From assembly GCF_050947875.1 (NCBI RefSeq), contig NC_134574.1:105455469-105519468 (forward strand): a DNA stretch of 64,000 nucleotides, given 5' to 3'. Below, piece by piece: positions 46,801-55,800 of the stretch (its first letter is position 1; the number at the start of each line of letters is the position of its first letter). This stretch comes from Dermacentor variabilis. Its lineage: Eukaryota > Arthropoda > Arachnida > Ixodida > Ixodidae. The notes under the pieces are model-generated. The model did no database searches. It was not told the DNA's origin and was given only the letters and a program-made list of their open reading frames with translations. The position numbers and the translations under genes are program-made.

Positions 46801-47629
46801 CCGCAATGGCGCTGAGGAAGTCACGGCCATCGTCCAAATTGCTGCAGTGCTTCCGGAACAGGGACCAGTCTGTGACGTGGTAAGTTCTTGTCCTAGGCCT
46901 TCTCCCAGACACGGGGCTGATCACGATAGGGAAGTGGTCAGACCCCCATGTGTCCGGAGTTGTGGCCCAGGAGTAGCACTGCTCGGTGGTGAGGGAGAGG
47001 TCGATGGCCGTGCGAGCTCCGCGGCGGACGTAGGTAGGCTCCCCAGTGTTCAACATCAGCAGGCCAGCTCGGCTGATGGCGTCTGTGAGGTCCTTGCCTC
47101 GGCGGGTGCAGCTGCGGCTACCCCAATCCGTGTGGTGTGCGTTGAAGTCACCGCACAGGACTGCATGGCCACCGAGGCGAACAGCCAGCTGTACGAGGCT
47201 GGAAGGATCCCACGGCTTTCCTGGACGAATGTAGATGCTCGCCACAGCGGTGTCTTGGCTGCCAAGGCGTACGGTGACGGCACATGACTCCAGGGGGCCA
47301 CCCGCGATGTCAGCAACAGGTAGAACAGCATGCGCCAGGGTGCTGCGGACGTAGATTGCCGTGCGTGGCTTCCCTGTCTTGTGGGCTCCATCTAGGCAGG
47401 GTGCTGCAGTGCAACTGCGTGTGACACAGGTGGTGGCGCCCGAGTAGCCAGTGTAGCCGGGGAGCCGTACGTTCTCGGCCACGGCGTATACCTCCTGCAG
47501 TGCGAGGACGTCGAAGTCGCACCGCAGGAGGTACTCACACAGCTCGCCGTGCCGTCGCTGCAGCGAGTTTACGTTCCACTGGAGCACCCTCGGGCGGCGG
47601 CGGCGGGACCTCGATGAGATGCTAGCCAT
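43898..47629 (-). CDS. LINE E ORF2: endonuclease-reverse transcriptase-RNase H
   Basis: 1,243 residues, uninterrupted. Residues about 14-236 are an APE-type endonuclease: QWNVNS (17-22), catalytic E46, GDFNAHH (160-166), SDH (230-232). Residues about 440-760 are the reverse transcriptase: motif A DIKGAFD with D591, GVPQGSVVSP (647-656) and YADD (683-686, at 45572-45583). Residues about 966-1092 are RNase H with D971, E1008, D1033 and D1086 all present and HVGIPGNEEAD as the last motif. A C-terminal CCHC (C1173, C1176, H1184, C1189) follows. All catalytic residues I can check are intact. The start ATG (47627-47629) overlaps the ORF1 stop in ATGGCTAG, favouring translation by termination/re-initiation. 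The protein acts in target-primed reverse transcription at chromosomal DNA. Confidence 0.93.
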   Translation of the reverse strand: MASISSRSRRRRPRVLQWNVNSLQRRHGELCEYLLRCDFDVLALQEVYAVAENVRLPGYTGYSGATTCVTRSCTAAPCLDGAHKTGKPRTAIYVRSTLAHAVLPVADIAGGPLESCAVTVRLGSQDTAVASIYIRPGKPWDPSSLVQLAVRLGGHAVLCGDFNAHHTDWGSRSCTRRGKDLTDAISRAGLLMLNTGEPTYVRRGARTAIDLSLTTEQCYSWATTPDTWGSDHFPIVISPVSGRRPRTRTYHVTDWSLFRKHCSNLDDGRDFLSAIADCAQAATVQCSAQPDTPAPDLHLLNLRASRRRMERRAIRTGKAEHWTEYRRADARCRRQARRRRSQSWRSLCSAIEDRSRGPLAWRLLKSLTGRRTNLQPVLAAAITLGISEEALAELLADQFAPAVPRTAAILPVGQPSLSLPSCLHNHHPGWTSSQITAICQDPLTLHELQVALKRGKRRSAPGADGVTTQMLRNLAASEQQRLLDCYNDIWRSGQVPEQWRTAIVAPILKAGKPVGNVSSYRPVSLTSASCKVMEAIALVRLDWVARARGFLADEQTGFRRRRCTADSIADVVSTLEEAKACGDAVLLVLIDIKGAFDGLPHPVVQQALDLLGINGNLRRFISSFLEERTLRVRVGRSKSSPRPVAAGVPQGSVVSPFLFNLALARLPAALPIDPDYPVSASIYADDIALWVRSPPHNHRSARSALQRALDTAAAYLSSIGLAISARKTEAMLLHPRAAARRTAPRLHLEGVQLPWSTAVTYLGLRIDHRLSWLPAVKTLHVQVLRVRKAVSQLLSRGQGCTTGWALRLYDAAATSRLRYALPLVALPPARLKKLELQHRAAIRLCLGAPRSSQVAATLAEAGAWPLSLLLLQQGLRHVDRLHHGPDGSALLSRLRSRPHSQMGRLCGLYEEVIGRPPANNAQLPPPQRPPIPITTELPGVSKRRSPTCALQQTAASLLHEDHGGNLQIYVDGSVMPDTGSSTAACVVPALGKSKQCRLPNHATSTAAEVAGLHLAVDLLAEELPVTPVTIYCDSRAALLSLQRPERASLGVALLSSRLMALQEAGCSVSLHWLPAHVGIPGNEEADALAKRAHHCVVPPSLAVTASDFTCHRLRRHLLACHPDKRMSLGRPPRPLPQRGLARRETSLLLRLRIGCCWTGARRHRHGLVASPACASCGEPETLEHLLLACPAYLQQRDRLLQEFRRLGLPSTRQEDILFPGRSELPALLSVVEYLDSSGLSARL

Positions 47630-49691
47630 GCTGGTGTTGGGTGGATGGCACGCCTCCCGCCTGGAGGCAGAGGGCTCGGAGTGGGCTATCAGCAGGCAGC
47701 ATCTCTCCGATGGCCTTCAGCGTCAGCTGCAGGCTCGCGATCAGCTGGTCGCGGGGGTCTGGACAGGCCTGCGGTGGTGGTGTGGCTGGTGCCTCCGGGG
47801 TTGTGGTGGTAGCTACAGGTGGTCCGGCTCGGAGGGTCCGTGGGGCTGCTTTGGGTGGCTGGCCAGGAGGGAGCATCGCCGACTGGTAAATTTGTGTGCG
47901 GCCGGTTAGGGCCTGTGCATATGAGACTTGCGTGGAGGTCTTCGCCTGCAGTGTCTCTTCCCGCACAGAGGCCCGGACGGCACGACGAGAGAGGGGAGTA
48001 GGGGCGGTCGCCATGATGGTTGCCACCCTACGTTCTTCCTGCCACCTGGGACAGGCAGGAGTATTAGCAGGGTGATTGCCACCACAATTGTTGCAGTGGG
48101 CGGCATTTGGGCAGCTTTCTCCTCGCTCGTGTGACCTCCCACAGTGCAGGCAGCTGGTAGGTCTGTCGCAGGTTGCAGCCACGTGCCCATAGCGGCCACA
48201 TTGCTGGCACTGCAGTGGACGCGGTCTTCCAGGCCTCACCCGGAACTGGAGCTTGTATATAGACACATGCTCGGGAGGGACTGGGCTGCTAAAGCGGAGC
48301 ATCGCCTTGTTGCCGGAGCGGGTCGCAGACAGGATGGGGACACTGGACTCGATCGCACCAGCCAGCTCTGCGTCGGTAGTCGCGTCGTCAATGCCGTGTA
48401 TAAAGCCCGTGCTGTTTCCACGGACAGCTGGTGGACGAGCAGCAACGGGAATGCCGCGGAGCTCGGTGGTGGCGAGCAGCCTCTCCAAGCAGGCCTGCGA
48501 GGTCGCGTCCGCGGCCACGATGTTTCTTTTTGTGTTAACCCGGACCGCGGACACCCCTGGCAGCGCAGAGAGCACAGCGGCAATAGCAAGGCGGGATCCT
48601 CGCTCGAAGGCCCCTCCCGGGCCAGAAGGGCGGAACAGGGCCGTCCCGACCACCGCTGGGTCAACCGGTATGGTGGCGGCTTGTAGAGCCCTGGCGCGAC
48701 GCTGGGCGTTCCTAGAGAGGACCATGGTGAAAGTATCCTCTGCTGGTTCGCCGTTCTCGGGTGCCAGGGAGGGTGCGATTTGAGCACTGCTGGGGGTGTT
48801 CTGCAGTGGCGCCTGTTGCTGTGGAGAAGCCGCTGGGCCCGAGGTGGTAGCAGTCGCTGGAGGCTGCAGGCTGCCTGGAGTTGTCCGTCGCTTCCCCTTG
48901 CCCTTCTTTTATGAGGCAAGGCGCTTCGAAGGAGGAGCTGGCGGATACTTCAGGAAGGCAGCTGCGCTCTGTCCAGTGGCTGGTGGAGCGTGATCATCAG
49001 TAGTCGCGCCCTCTCTTGGAGTAAGTGCCAAGGAGGCAGTTGATGACTCGTCAGGGTTCCGAGAGACGGCGCTCGCATTCTGAAGGAGCGGGGGCAGGCA
49101 GGTCGCTACAGCCGGCGCCGACGTTTCGAGACCACCGCCAGCGTGTGCGTGGGGCAGGGACGATTTGATGGCCGTCACTCCTGGTTGTCGAGGGATTGCG
49201 CTGTCGACATCCGACCGCTCCGAGCGTACGTTGGGTGATACGTGAGCCTCGGAGCACGGAGGGGCGCTTGATGGCTGCTTGCGCGGGCCGGCCACGTCGT
49301 CCTCCTCACTCTCAGCTTCACGGGCGCGTTTCCGCGAGCTCGAGGAATCCATTTCTTCCTCGTCGTCTGAAGAGGGGAGGGAGACGGCAGTCCTCTCAGC
49401 AAGGGTGGAGTCCTGCGTCAGGGAGATGGGGCTCGCCTGGGGTAATTCCACAACAGCTTCCGGTGCCCCAGTGCTGACGAGTACAGCCATAGGCAGAGCA
49501 GGAGCCGCTGGTTGCGTAGTGGTAGCTTGCTTGCGCAGCCATTCGTCGACAATGTGCGCGGCACGGTTCTGGAGCTCTTCTCTCGCACGGAGCTCTCGAA
49601 GATTAGACGGCTCGAGTGTCACGAGCGACATGCTGGCATGTCGACGGTGACCCGCGCGCGGTGGGCGTCCTTCCGGTGAAAGGAAACTCAT
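47622..49691 (-). pseudogene. LINE E ORF1: zinc-knuckle protein with one in-frame stop
   Basis: A 690-codon frame whose only interruption is TAA at 48909-48911 (codon 261). The first part (260 aa, starts MSFLSPEGRPP) is disorder-like, S/P/A-rich and acidic in places, with an early charged helix (RELRAREELQNRA). Past the stop the same frame continues KKGKGKRR and runs open to 47622. Its C-terminal part has a possible RRM-like region, then three zinc knuckles at 48051-48209: C-X2-C-X4-H-X4-C, then C-X2-C-X3-H-X5-C and C-X2-C-X3-H-X6-C. Such ORF1 proteins coat the element RNA and carry it to the nucleus. The stop splits off the nucleic-acid-binding half unless it is read through or ATG 48723-48725 is used (367 aa). 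It could be a single mutation of this copy or an assembly error. Confidence 0.85.
48051..48209 (-). other. Three CCHC zinc knuckles of LINE E ORF1
   Basis: Cys/His spacing reads CQQCGRYGHVAATC, CLHCGRSHERGESC and CNNCGGNHPANTPAC. The triple-knuckle array is typical of I/R1/Jockey-type ORF1 proteins. Confidence 0.92.
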
Positions 49692-50144
49692 GATTTAAAA
49701 AAAAAAAAAAAAAAAAACCGCTCACACAACAGAACCGCAGCGCACGATATCAGCACGGCATGGGAAAACGCATCCCCGCCGCGAAAAACAAACTCTCGCT
49801 CGGTACGCGCAGCGCGCGCACAACACAACACACGTGGCGCGTGCACAAAGCACCACACCCGTGCGTGGAGCAGGTGTCGTCTCGGTGTCTCGACACTCGA
49901 AGTGTGGACGCCGGGCAAGGGGAGGGATCCTATGGCAGGCACGATGCAGCGAGGTAGGCGTAGGGGGTCGCGCAGAGCATGCGTGGCAGCACGCGATGGC
50001 GGTGGCCACGCGGCTCATGCAGCACACGCCGGAACGATGTGCAAGCACGTCCGCCCACGTGGAGTCGGTTGCGGCTGGCGAGGCGAGGTCGTCGGAGCGA
50101 AAGGCTGCGTGACCTCTCTCATCGACAGTCCGAGCAAAACCCCC
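49692..50144 (-). promoter_or_regulatory. 5' UTR and presumed internal promoter of LINE E
   Basis: 453 nt, GC-rich, beginning with GGGGGTTTTGC. Full-length LINEs need an internal Pol II promoter here; I see no TATA box, so a TATA-less promoter is inferred from family knowledge only. It ends in a run of 21 T (49697-49717) and AAATC directly before the ORF1 ATG. Confidence 0.55.
49697..49717 (-). repeat. T21 tract five bases upstream of the ORF1 start
   Basis: On the sense strand 21 T, then AAATC, then ATG. Either a recent homopolymer expansion or a functional U-rich leader. The length may be imprecise in the assembly. Confidence 0.9.
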
Positions 50145-50152
50145 AGTTGTGA
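50145..50152. repeat. Target-site duplication of LINE E, 5' side
   Basis: agttgtga, directly outside the G-run that starts the sense strand of the element (ccccc on the plus strand). Confidence 0.7.
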
Positions 50153-50784
50153 GGTGCGTTCACCACCGAATGCCTAACATTGTATCTGTTGTCACGTGTT
50201 GTCACGCGAGAGCTTTGGGGAGTCTGAAGGTTAGGTGCTGGGGCGGGATGCTGGGGAACGGCAACCATCCTCTATTCCCGCCACCCTCTCCCACTGTGGC
50301 GGCCCTCTGTGGCGGCCGAGAAAGATGGGGGTTTAGAGTCGTCCTCCAAGCAGACTCTCGCGCTGCTGGAGAACAACACACATAAGACGAGTCAATCGGT
50401 CTGCATGCATAGCCACCTATAGTACCCCCTCAGGCACGCTGGATAATGGCTCTGTTGTGTACGTAATCACGCGACAATGCAACAAACGCTCTTTAAATGT
50501 TTCTCACCGTAACAATTATACCTTTTCGAGGATAAATTATCTCAAGCCGTTCGCTTTCTAGAAGCGGTCGGCTATTCGCTTACATTGAAAATCATCTTCG
50601 ATGCTTTCTGCGTAATTGCCGGTCACGAATTATATGATAAAATGTATTTTTATTTTATTTTAGTGACAGCATTTCAAAGGAGCGGTTCGCTTCTTTACGT
50701 GGCAGTGGCTATCGGTAGTCCCTTTGCAAACAAAATGTAATCACTAAATGTGTAGAATAGAACTGCCTACAGCGAGAGAGTATA

Positions 50785-50859
<75 letters not shown>

Positions 50860-50869
50860 CTTTATTTCC
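50785..50869. repeat. (AAT)n array, about 28 units
   Basis: 85 bp of uninterrupted trinucleotide repeat directly beside a minus-strand retroposon 3' end, the same arrangement as at 29086-29195. Confidence 0.95.
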
Positions 50870-51000
50870 ATCGGGATAATGGACGAGGTTGTGGGTAAAA
50901 GCTGCTCGTAGACGTCAGCTTGACAAAGGCCCACAGCTCCCCTCTACAGGAAACGAGAGCATCCTCAACACCAAATTCGGAACGTGGGAGGTAAAGTTGC
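50870..51000 (-). mobile_element. Retroposon 3' end with (ATT)n tail
   Basis: On the minus strand a unique sequence ends ggaaataaagatt and runs into (ATT)n. The aataaa signal lies at 50871-50876. I recognise the adjoining block (aaaggcccacagctccc on the plus strand) as one found at tick retroposon ends, from memory. The upstream limit is not visible and no RT coding is seen, so it is 5'-truncated. Confidence 0.5.
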
Positions 51001-52550
51001 GTAAATAAATAAAAGTACTTCGAACTTTCTGAGAGCAGATACAGAAGTGGAAAGTTTTGCAGACTTCTGTACGCCATATATTAATAGAAACGAATGATCG
51101 CACCATGCACTGCGAATGACAGCGTTAAACAACACGGGTAGTTACTTCCTCCCTCATGCATTCCTAGGCCATACTATGAACACATTACTACGCAAACACC
51201 TTCCAGACGGTGATTTTTAAAACAACAGCAACTAAAAAGAAAAAAAAAGCAAGGACGAAGAGACAATTCCGCTCAATATTTCTTCCGAGAACACGCTTGA
51301 GTGAGTTTCTTACCTCGCCTAGCTCTATTTTCACTTGCTGTCCGTGCTTCGCCATTGTAATGTTGTGCATTTATGCACGCGAATAAGCCCTTTATCGGTG
51401 ACTCGCTCCGCCTGTAGCCTAATTGACAGCAAAATTGTGCCACCTGCGTTAGCGACTCAGTGACCTACTCGCTTCGGTGAGCATACGTTATGACTAGATT
51501 ACTCCCTCTCAGGCACAGGTATCGTTCCTATGGTCATTCGCTAACATTACGCTCATTCAAATTCGATCAAGCGAACAACACAGTTGAATGTCAGAACAAA
51601 CGAAAACAGGAAGAAAGCAAAACAAAAGGCCATCAGGCTGGTTGACGCGCTCGTCTGGGTAGCTTGCTAAATTATGCGTAAAGCACGCCACGCTCTAAGA
51701 GCGTCATAAGTCCGGGACTGCGTTCGAAACATCCAAATGAACATCAGCTACCTCCACGAAAGCATGGGCTGGGTGGCAGCCCCCACGTGATGCCGTAAGT
51801 GCATTCTCGACAAACTGAGCGCCCGCGCACGTTTCATTATTGAAGCGACACACGGAGTCGACAAAAGGCGCGAGCTAACGAGTTCAAAGGCAGCGGTCGA
51901 CTGCAGAGAATACACACGTGCGCGAGCTCGCTGCGTTACTCCCCGGGGAAAACAGGAGCGCATAAATGTTTCAAACCGGCGAAGAGGAGCATCGCTTCCT
52001 TCACTTCTTCGCTTTCATTTCTCGTCGTATAAACAGACGCTCCGTCGCCTTAGTTCCGTGCAGTGATACGAACGCCGCGTATTGCGCTGGCGTGCCCGCT
52101 GGTTTACAGAGTCGTAGTTCACAGTCTTAGGCGATGGTGTACCTGTCGTACGTAAGTAGTAGCCGCACAAGGTGATATGCCTTTTTTTTTGTAACAAGGG
52201 CTGCAGCAGGTGCGCAGTCATTGAGTTTCTATAGAATGTTCTGAAGACCTGTTCATTCTAGCACTAAATAAACTGCCAATGTTGGCCAACAGCTAAGGCA
52301 ACGTTACTGAAAGCTAGACCAATGTGATGGAGCATGAAGACTAATTTTGTCCTCTTTTACGTTAATAGAACAACATACGTCTCGTAGTCGATACATATAA
52401 ACAGAAACGTCGATGGAAAGAAAGGGACGGTATTTGACGAAAGGGTTCCTTTGTAGCTATCTTAACAAATACAGAACTCTCTGCGCATGTTTACACGATC
52501 CGTTAGCTGCATTGTCTCTCTGTCCCGACTCTGTTACAACTTATGGATCA

Positions 52551-52559
52551 TAAACACTT
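52551..52559. repeat. Target-site duplication, left copy, of the 52.6-kb SINE
   Basis: taaacactt, repeated at 52798-52806. Confidence 0.7.
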
Positions 52560-52797
52560 TAAAAAAAATTATGGGGTTTTACGTGCCAAAACCACTTTCT
52601 GATTATGAGGCACGCCGTAGTGGAGGACTCCGGAAATTTCGACCACCTGGGGTTCTTTAATGTGCACCTAAATCTAAGTACACGGGTGTTTTCGCATTTC
52701 GCCCCCATCGAAATGCGGCCGCCGTGGCCGGGATTCGATCCCGCGACTTCGTGCGCAGCAGCCTAACACCATAGCCACTGAGCAACCACGGCGGGTG
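52560..52797 (-). mobile_element. tRNA-derived SINE, complete, 9-bp TSD
   Basis: Minus-strand copy nearly identical over its body to those at 2.7 and 41.3 kb. The left side carries the tail (taaaaaaaattatggggtt) and the right side the tRNA-like head with B-box complement gggattcgatcccgcg. Flanked by taaacactt on both sides. Few substitutions, so relatively young. Confidence 0.9.
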
Positions 52798-52806
52798 TAA
52801 ACACTT
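52798..52806. repeat. Target-site duplication, right copy, of the 52.6-kb SINE
   Basis: taaacactt, exact repeat of 52551-52559. Confidence 0.7.
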
Positions 52807-55800
52807 CTGGTAATATTATTCAGTCACTCATGATAAGCAATGGCAAAGGTGCACCGACCAAAAATGGCATGCGCATGACACATACATACGCAATATGTTT
52901 TTTTTTTGTATAGCACGCGGGCAGTGACCCCGTGAGCTTTTACTGATCGTGAACAAACGGACGCCTACACAGGCGTGCAGGCTACAGATTAGGCAACCCT
53001 TTAGCGCGAAGCCACGCTTAACTTTCCTCTCGGCTGCGATCAATTGCGACATGCTAGCTTCCCAACGCTGCGCTGAAATTCTGAGAGACGCGAATCGGCG
53101 CGGGAACGTTAATCGGCGACAAACTGTAGAGATTGTTGAACTTGTGGAGCTGCTTTTCCACGTTTTGCGGATGATAATCTCTCGTTTTTACAAAGAACAA
53201 AAGAATATGAACTGCGCTGTGCGCGCTCGCTCTGGAAAAGGTGCCGAAAAGTGAGAGGCCGTCAGCGTATGCATGGTTCGCGTAGGACCATTTAAACGAG
53301 ACAGAGTGATAAGAGGAGACAAACAACTATTGTTATTTGTTTTCAAAACGTATATACTCTTGATAGGAAAGGGAAAGCGAGGAGCTGACTGCCACCTGCC
53401 ACCGGAAGGGGCATAATGCCTGCCCACTCGTCAGAAAGGAGGCGACCGAAACTAGAACGAATAGCAAAACATGCAGATATCAGGAAAACGACCGAATAGC
53501 AGGTGCGCATATTGCGGCTCCCGTGGCCTTTGATCCTGAAACTTTTACACTCCTTTTTCTTACTCTCAGCATTTTTTCTTGTACTCTGCACTTACAAAAA
53601 AATGGCAGTTGTAGAAGTAGTTTGTTGGGGCGGACCGGATGGTTCATGCTGTTTCTCCTCTTCCATTGTGCGCAGTACGTTACGAAGATTATTCAGTGGC
53701 AGCTGTACATGGTCGTTGATGCTGGAGACACCACCACACGAACAGGAAATGCGCAGTGCCTCCGTTACCGCGCCTGGAGGTCCTCCCACCGAGAAGTTCC
53801 GAACTTCTGCCCTGTTTGCGGCGCACATAATCTGATTTGTTCTTTTTTTGCTTTGCGAGATGCCTTGTTCGTATTTCCTACTCGCAAAATAAGGGACCAA
53901 GATTGGAAAACCGTCACAAGTTTTTCTTCCAACCACTATAAAAATTGGCAGTGGGTTATCTCGGCTATGCCAGGATATACGAAGCGGAACAAAAGGCATA
54001 GCATGGTTAGCCTTGGTTAAGCTTGACTGCAAGTCCAGGTTAGTCTGGTTGTCTAGCCATGTTACGGCGTTTAGCCAGTCGTTCGGCGCGCAATTCATCT
54101 GTTTCCTGGGCGATTCGTTTCTTGTTCATCTCGTTCCGATGTCGATTCCAGGCCTCCTCCTGCTTATCAGAATTGTCGCCGTCCATACTGCCGCCTCAAC
54201 TGTGGTTGCGGCGCACTCGAGCTCACCTTTTCAATCCTCCGACATGTTGTCAGGCATGCAACGCAGCTGGTGACGCAAGCGGAGGTGAGCGCAACGACGA
54301 GGAACTCGTTGTGACGACATCCCAAACGGCGGTGACGGAAAGGCACGGTGCTGTGCAGCAGCGGAACACCTGTGGCTCGGTGCTACTAGTGGTGCATACG
54401 CGGTAGTGACTAGGGAGCGAGAGAGAGAGACAGAGAAATATCCGCGGCGAGACGCGTGCCGTGACGTCATGTTCCTCCTCGGGGCACCACCACGGCGAAA
54501 TCGCAAGTTCGCGGCCAGTAAAGGTTTCGCTTTAAAACCAATGTGAGGAGCTCGGTACCTTTTTCCAGCGAACTTGCTGCACTATCGAGTAAACAGCGTA
54601 ACAAAAGTGCCGCAGATCCACCGAGTTGGACTCTATGTACAGCAAAGCTTTCTGCTAGTGCATAAGAGGTCGAAACATGTGTACACACACGCACGCTCGT
54701 ACACACAAACACGCACATCCAATGACACATGTACTAGCGCGGGCGCAATCATATTACACGGAGCCTTAGGTTAAGCTTACTTGCTGACTACTGTCGCGTA
54801 CGACGGAAGCCTTGAACGCATCATAGTTCCAGAGACAGCGCGTGCATACGCACGCAGCGCAAATGGTATCCATTCTATCCGAAAGAAACGTTTACTTCCC
54901 CATTACGGTACAAATGCGAATGCTCGAAGGCGAGCTTTCTGGTTCTTTTCTTTTGTTACCCCACACGGCCGACACCACCGGTGCCACGGATGCGCGGAAG
55001 CGAACGCCACCTCGTGGTGGTGCAAAGAACCCAGCGGTGCGCACGGCGCGAGTACTCTGTAGTGGTTGGTTGGGTTATTCGGCAAGAGAACCGCCAGGCC
55101 GCAGCCAAGGTCACGAAACCCATTGAGGTTCGGAAAGAGAAACTTCGCTTCTGAAAGCGACACCCTAATACCTTCATGTTTTTTATCGCGATTGCAATCA
55201 GATGGACACTCGAGGTGCCGTCGCCACTGCCGTGCTGTCTCAGTTTTGACGCTGCAAGCATTGCTCGCGCGTGATTGGTTGGGTTGTCTTCAGAGGGACT
55301 AGAAACGTGCAGGGCATTTGCATGCAGAACGAGGAATTCATTGGCAGTGGACGTGGACATACGATAACCCTATGTTTAACGGTCTATTCAGTAGTGCCAG
55401 AGCGGCCTCCTGCCTGGCACTGTTGTCATGCACGCTATGCCCACAACACTGGTTTCCTACCATGCAGCTGTGTAAATAGCAAGCACATCGTGGTGCTTAC
55501 AATGGTCTCAGCCGAACGGACAGTCAACTTGCTTTTATAAACGCTGCCGATTTTCCTCCCGCCTCATCTCGCACACCATTTAGAAGTGATGCCAGCAACG
55601 CAGATGGCGGCGCTCCTCACTAAGCCAGCGTTGTGAGATGCCTGACAGTTCTCGGGGGCATTGTTTCTGTGGCGCTGCAGAAGTTTCCTTGTGTTGCGTA
55701 ATGCGTCAACAAGGTTGCGGCACGCATCCTTAGAACGCTATCTGAGGAGTGTAAGCGAAACGCTAAACCTTGCTGTGGCAAACTTTTCAATGTCTCACCT

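Larger units (their letters stand above)
43586..50144 (-). mobile_element. LINE E: full-length I-superfamily retrotransposon, 6,559 bp
   Basis: Minus-strand element flanked by agttgtga (43578-43585 and 50145-50152). Sense order: 453-nt 5' UTR starting GGGGGTTTTGCTCGG; ORF1 (zinc-knuckle nucleic-acid-binding protein, one in-frame stop); ORF2 (APE endonuclease, reverse transcriptase, RNase H, C-terminal CCHC); 312-nt 3' UTR ending CATCA next to the duplication, i.e. short TCA repeats instead of poly(A). RNase H in ORF2 and the CCHC ORF1 place it in the I superfamily (I/Ingi/LOA/Outcast/Tad group). Family knowledge: the endonuclease nicks the target and RT copies the RNA at the nick. Intact ORF2 and a clean duplication suggest a young insertion. 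Coding regions are much GC-richer than the flanks. Confidence 0.9.
50153..52550. other. Flank of LINE E with a retroposon tail, no gene
   Basis: Frames below 95 codons, none recognised. 50153-50400 is GC-rich flank. 50785-51000 holds an (AAT)n array and a retroposon 3' end. 51000-52550 has nothing recognised. Confidence 0.5.

Noticed and set aside
48236..48919. 227-codon minus ORF inside LINE E
   Set aside because: Wrong frame relative to ORF1, which carries the zinc knuckles; a GC-driven shadow.
53592..54098. 168-codon minus ORF
   Set aside because: Looks protein-like in places, but no domain, splice or poly(A) signals, and it overlaps a 165-codon plus frame and repeat-like DNA.
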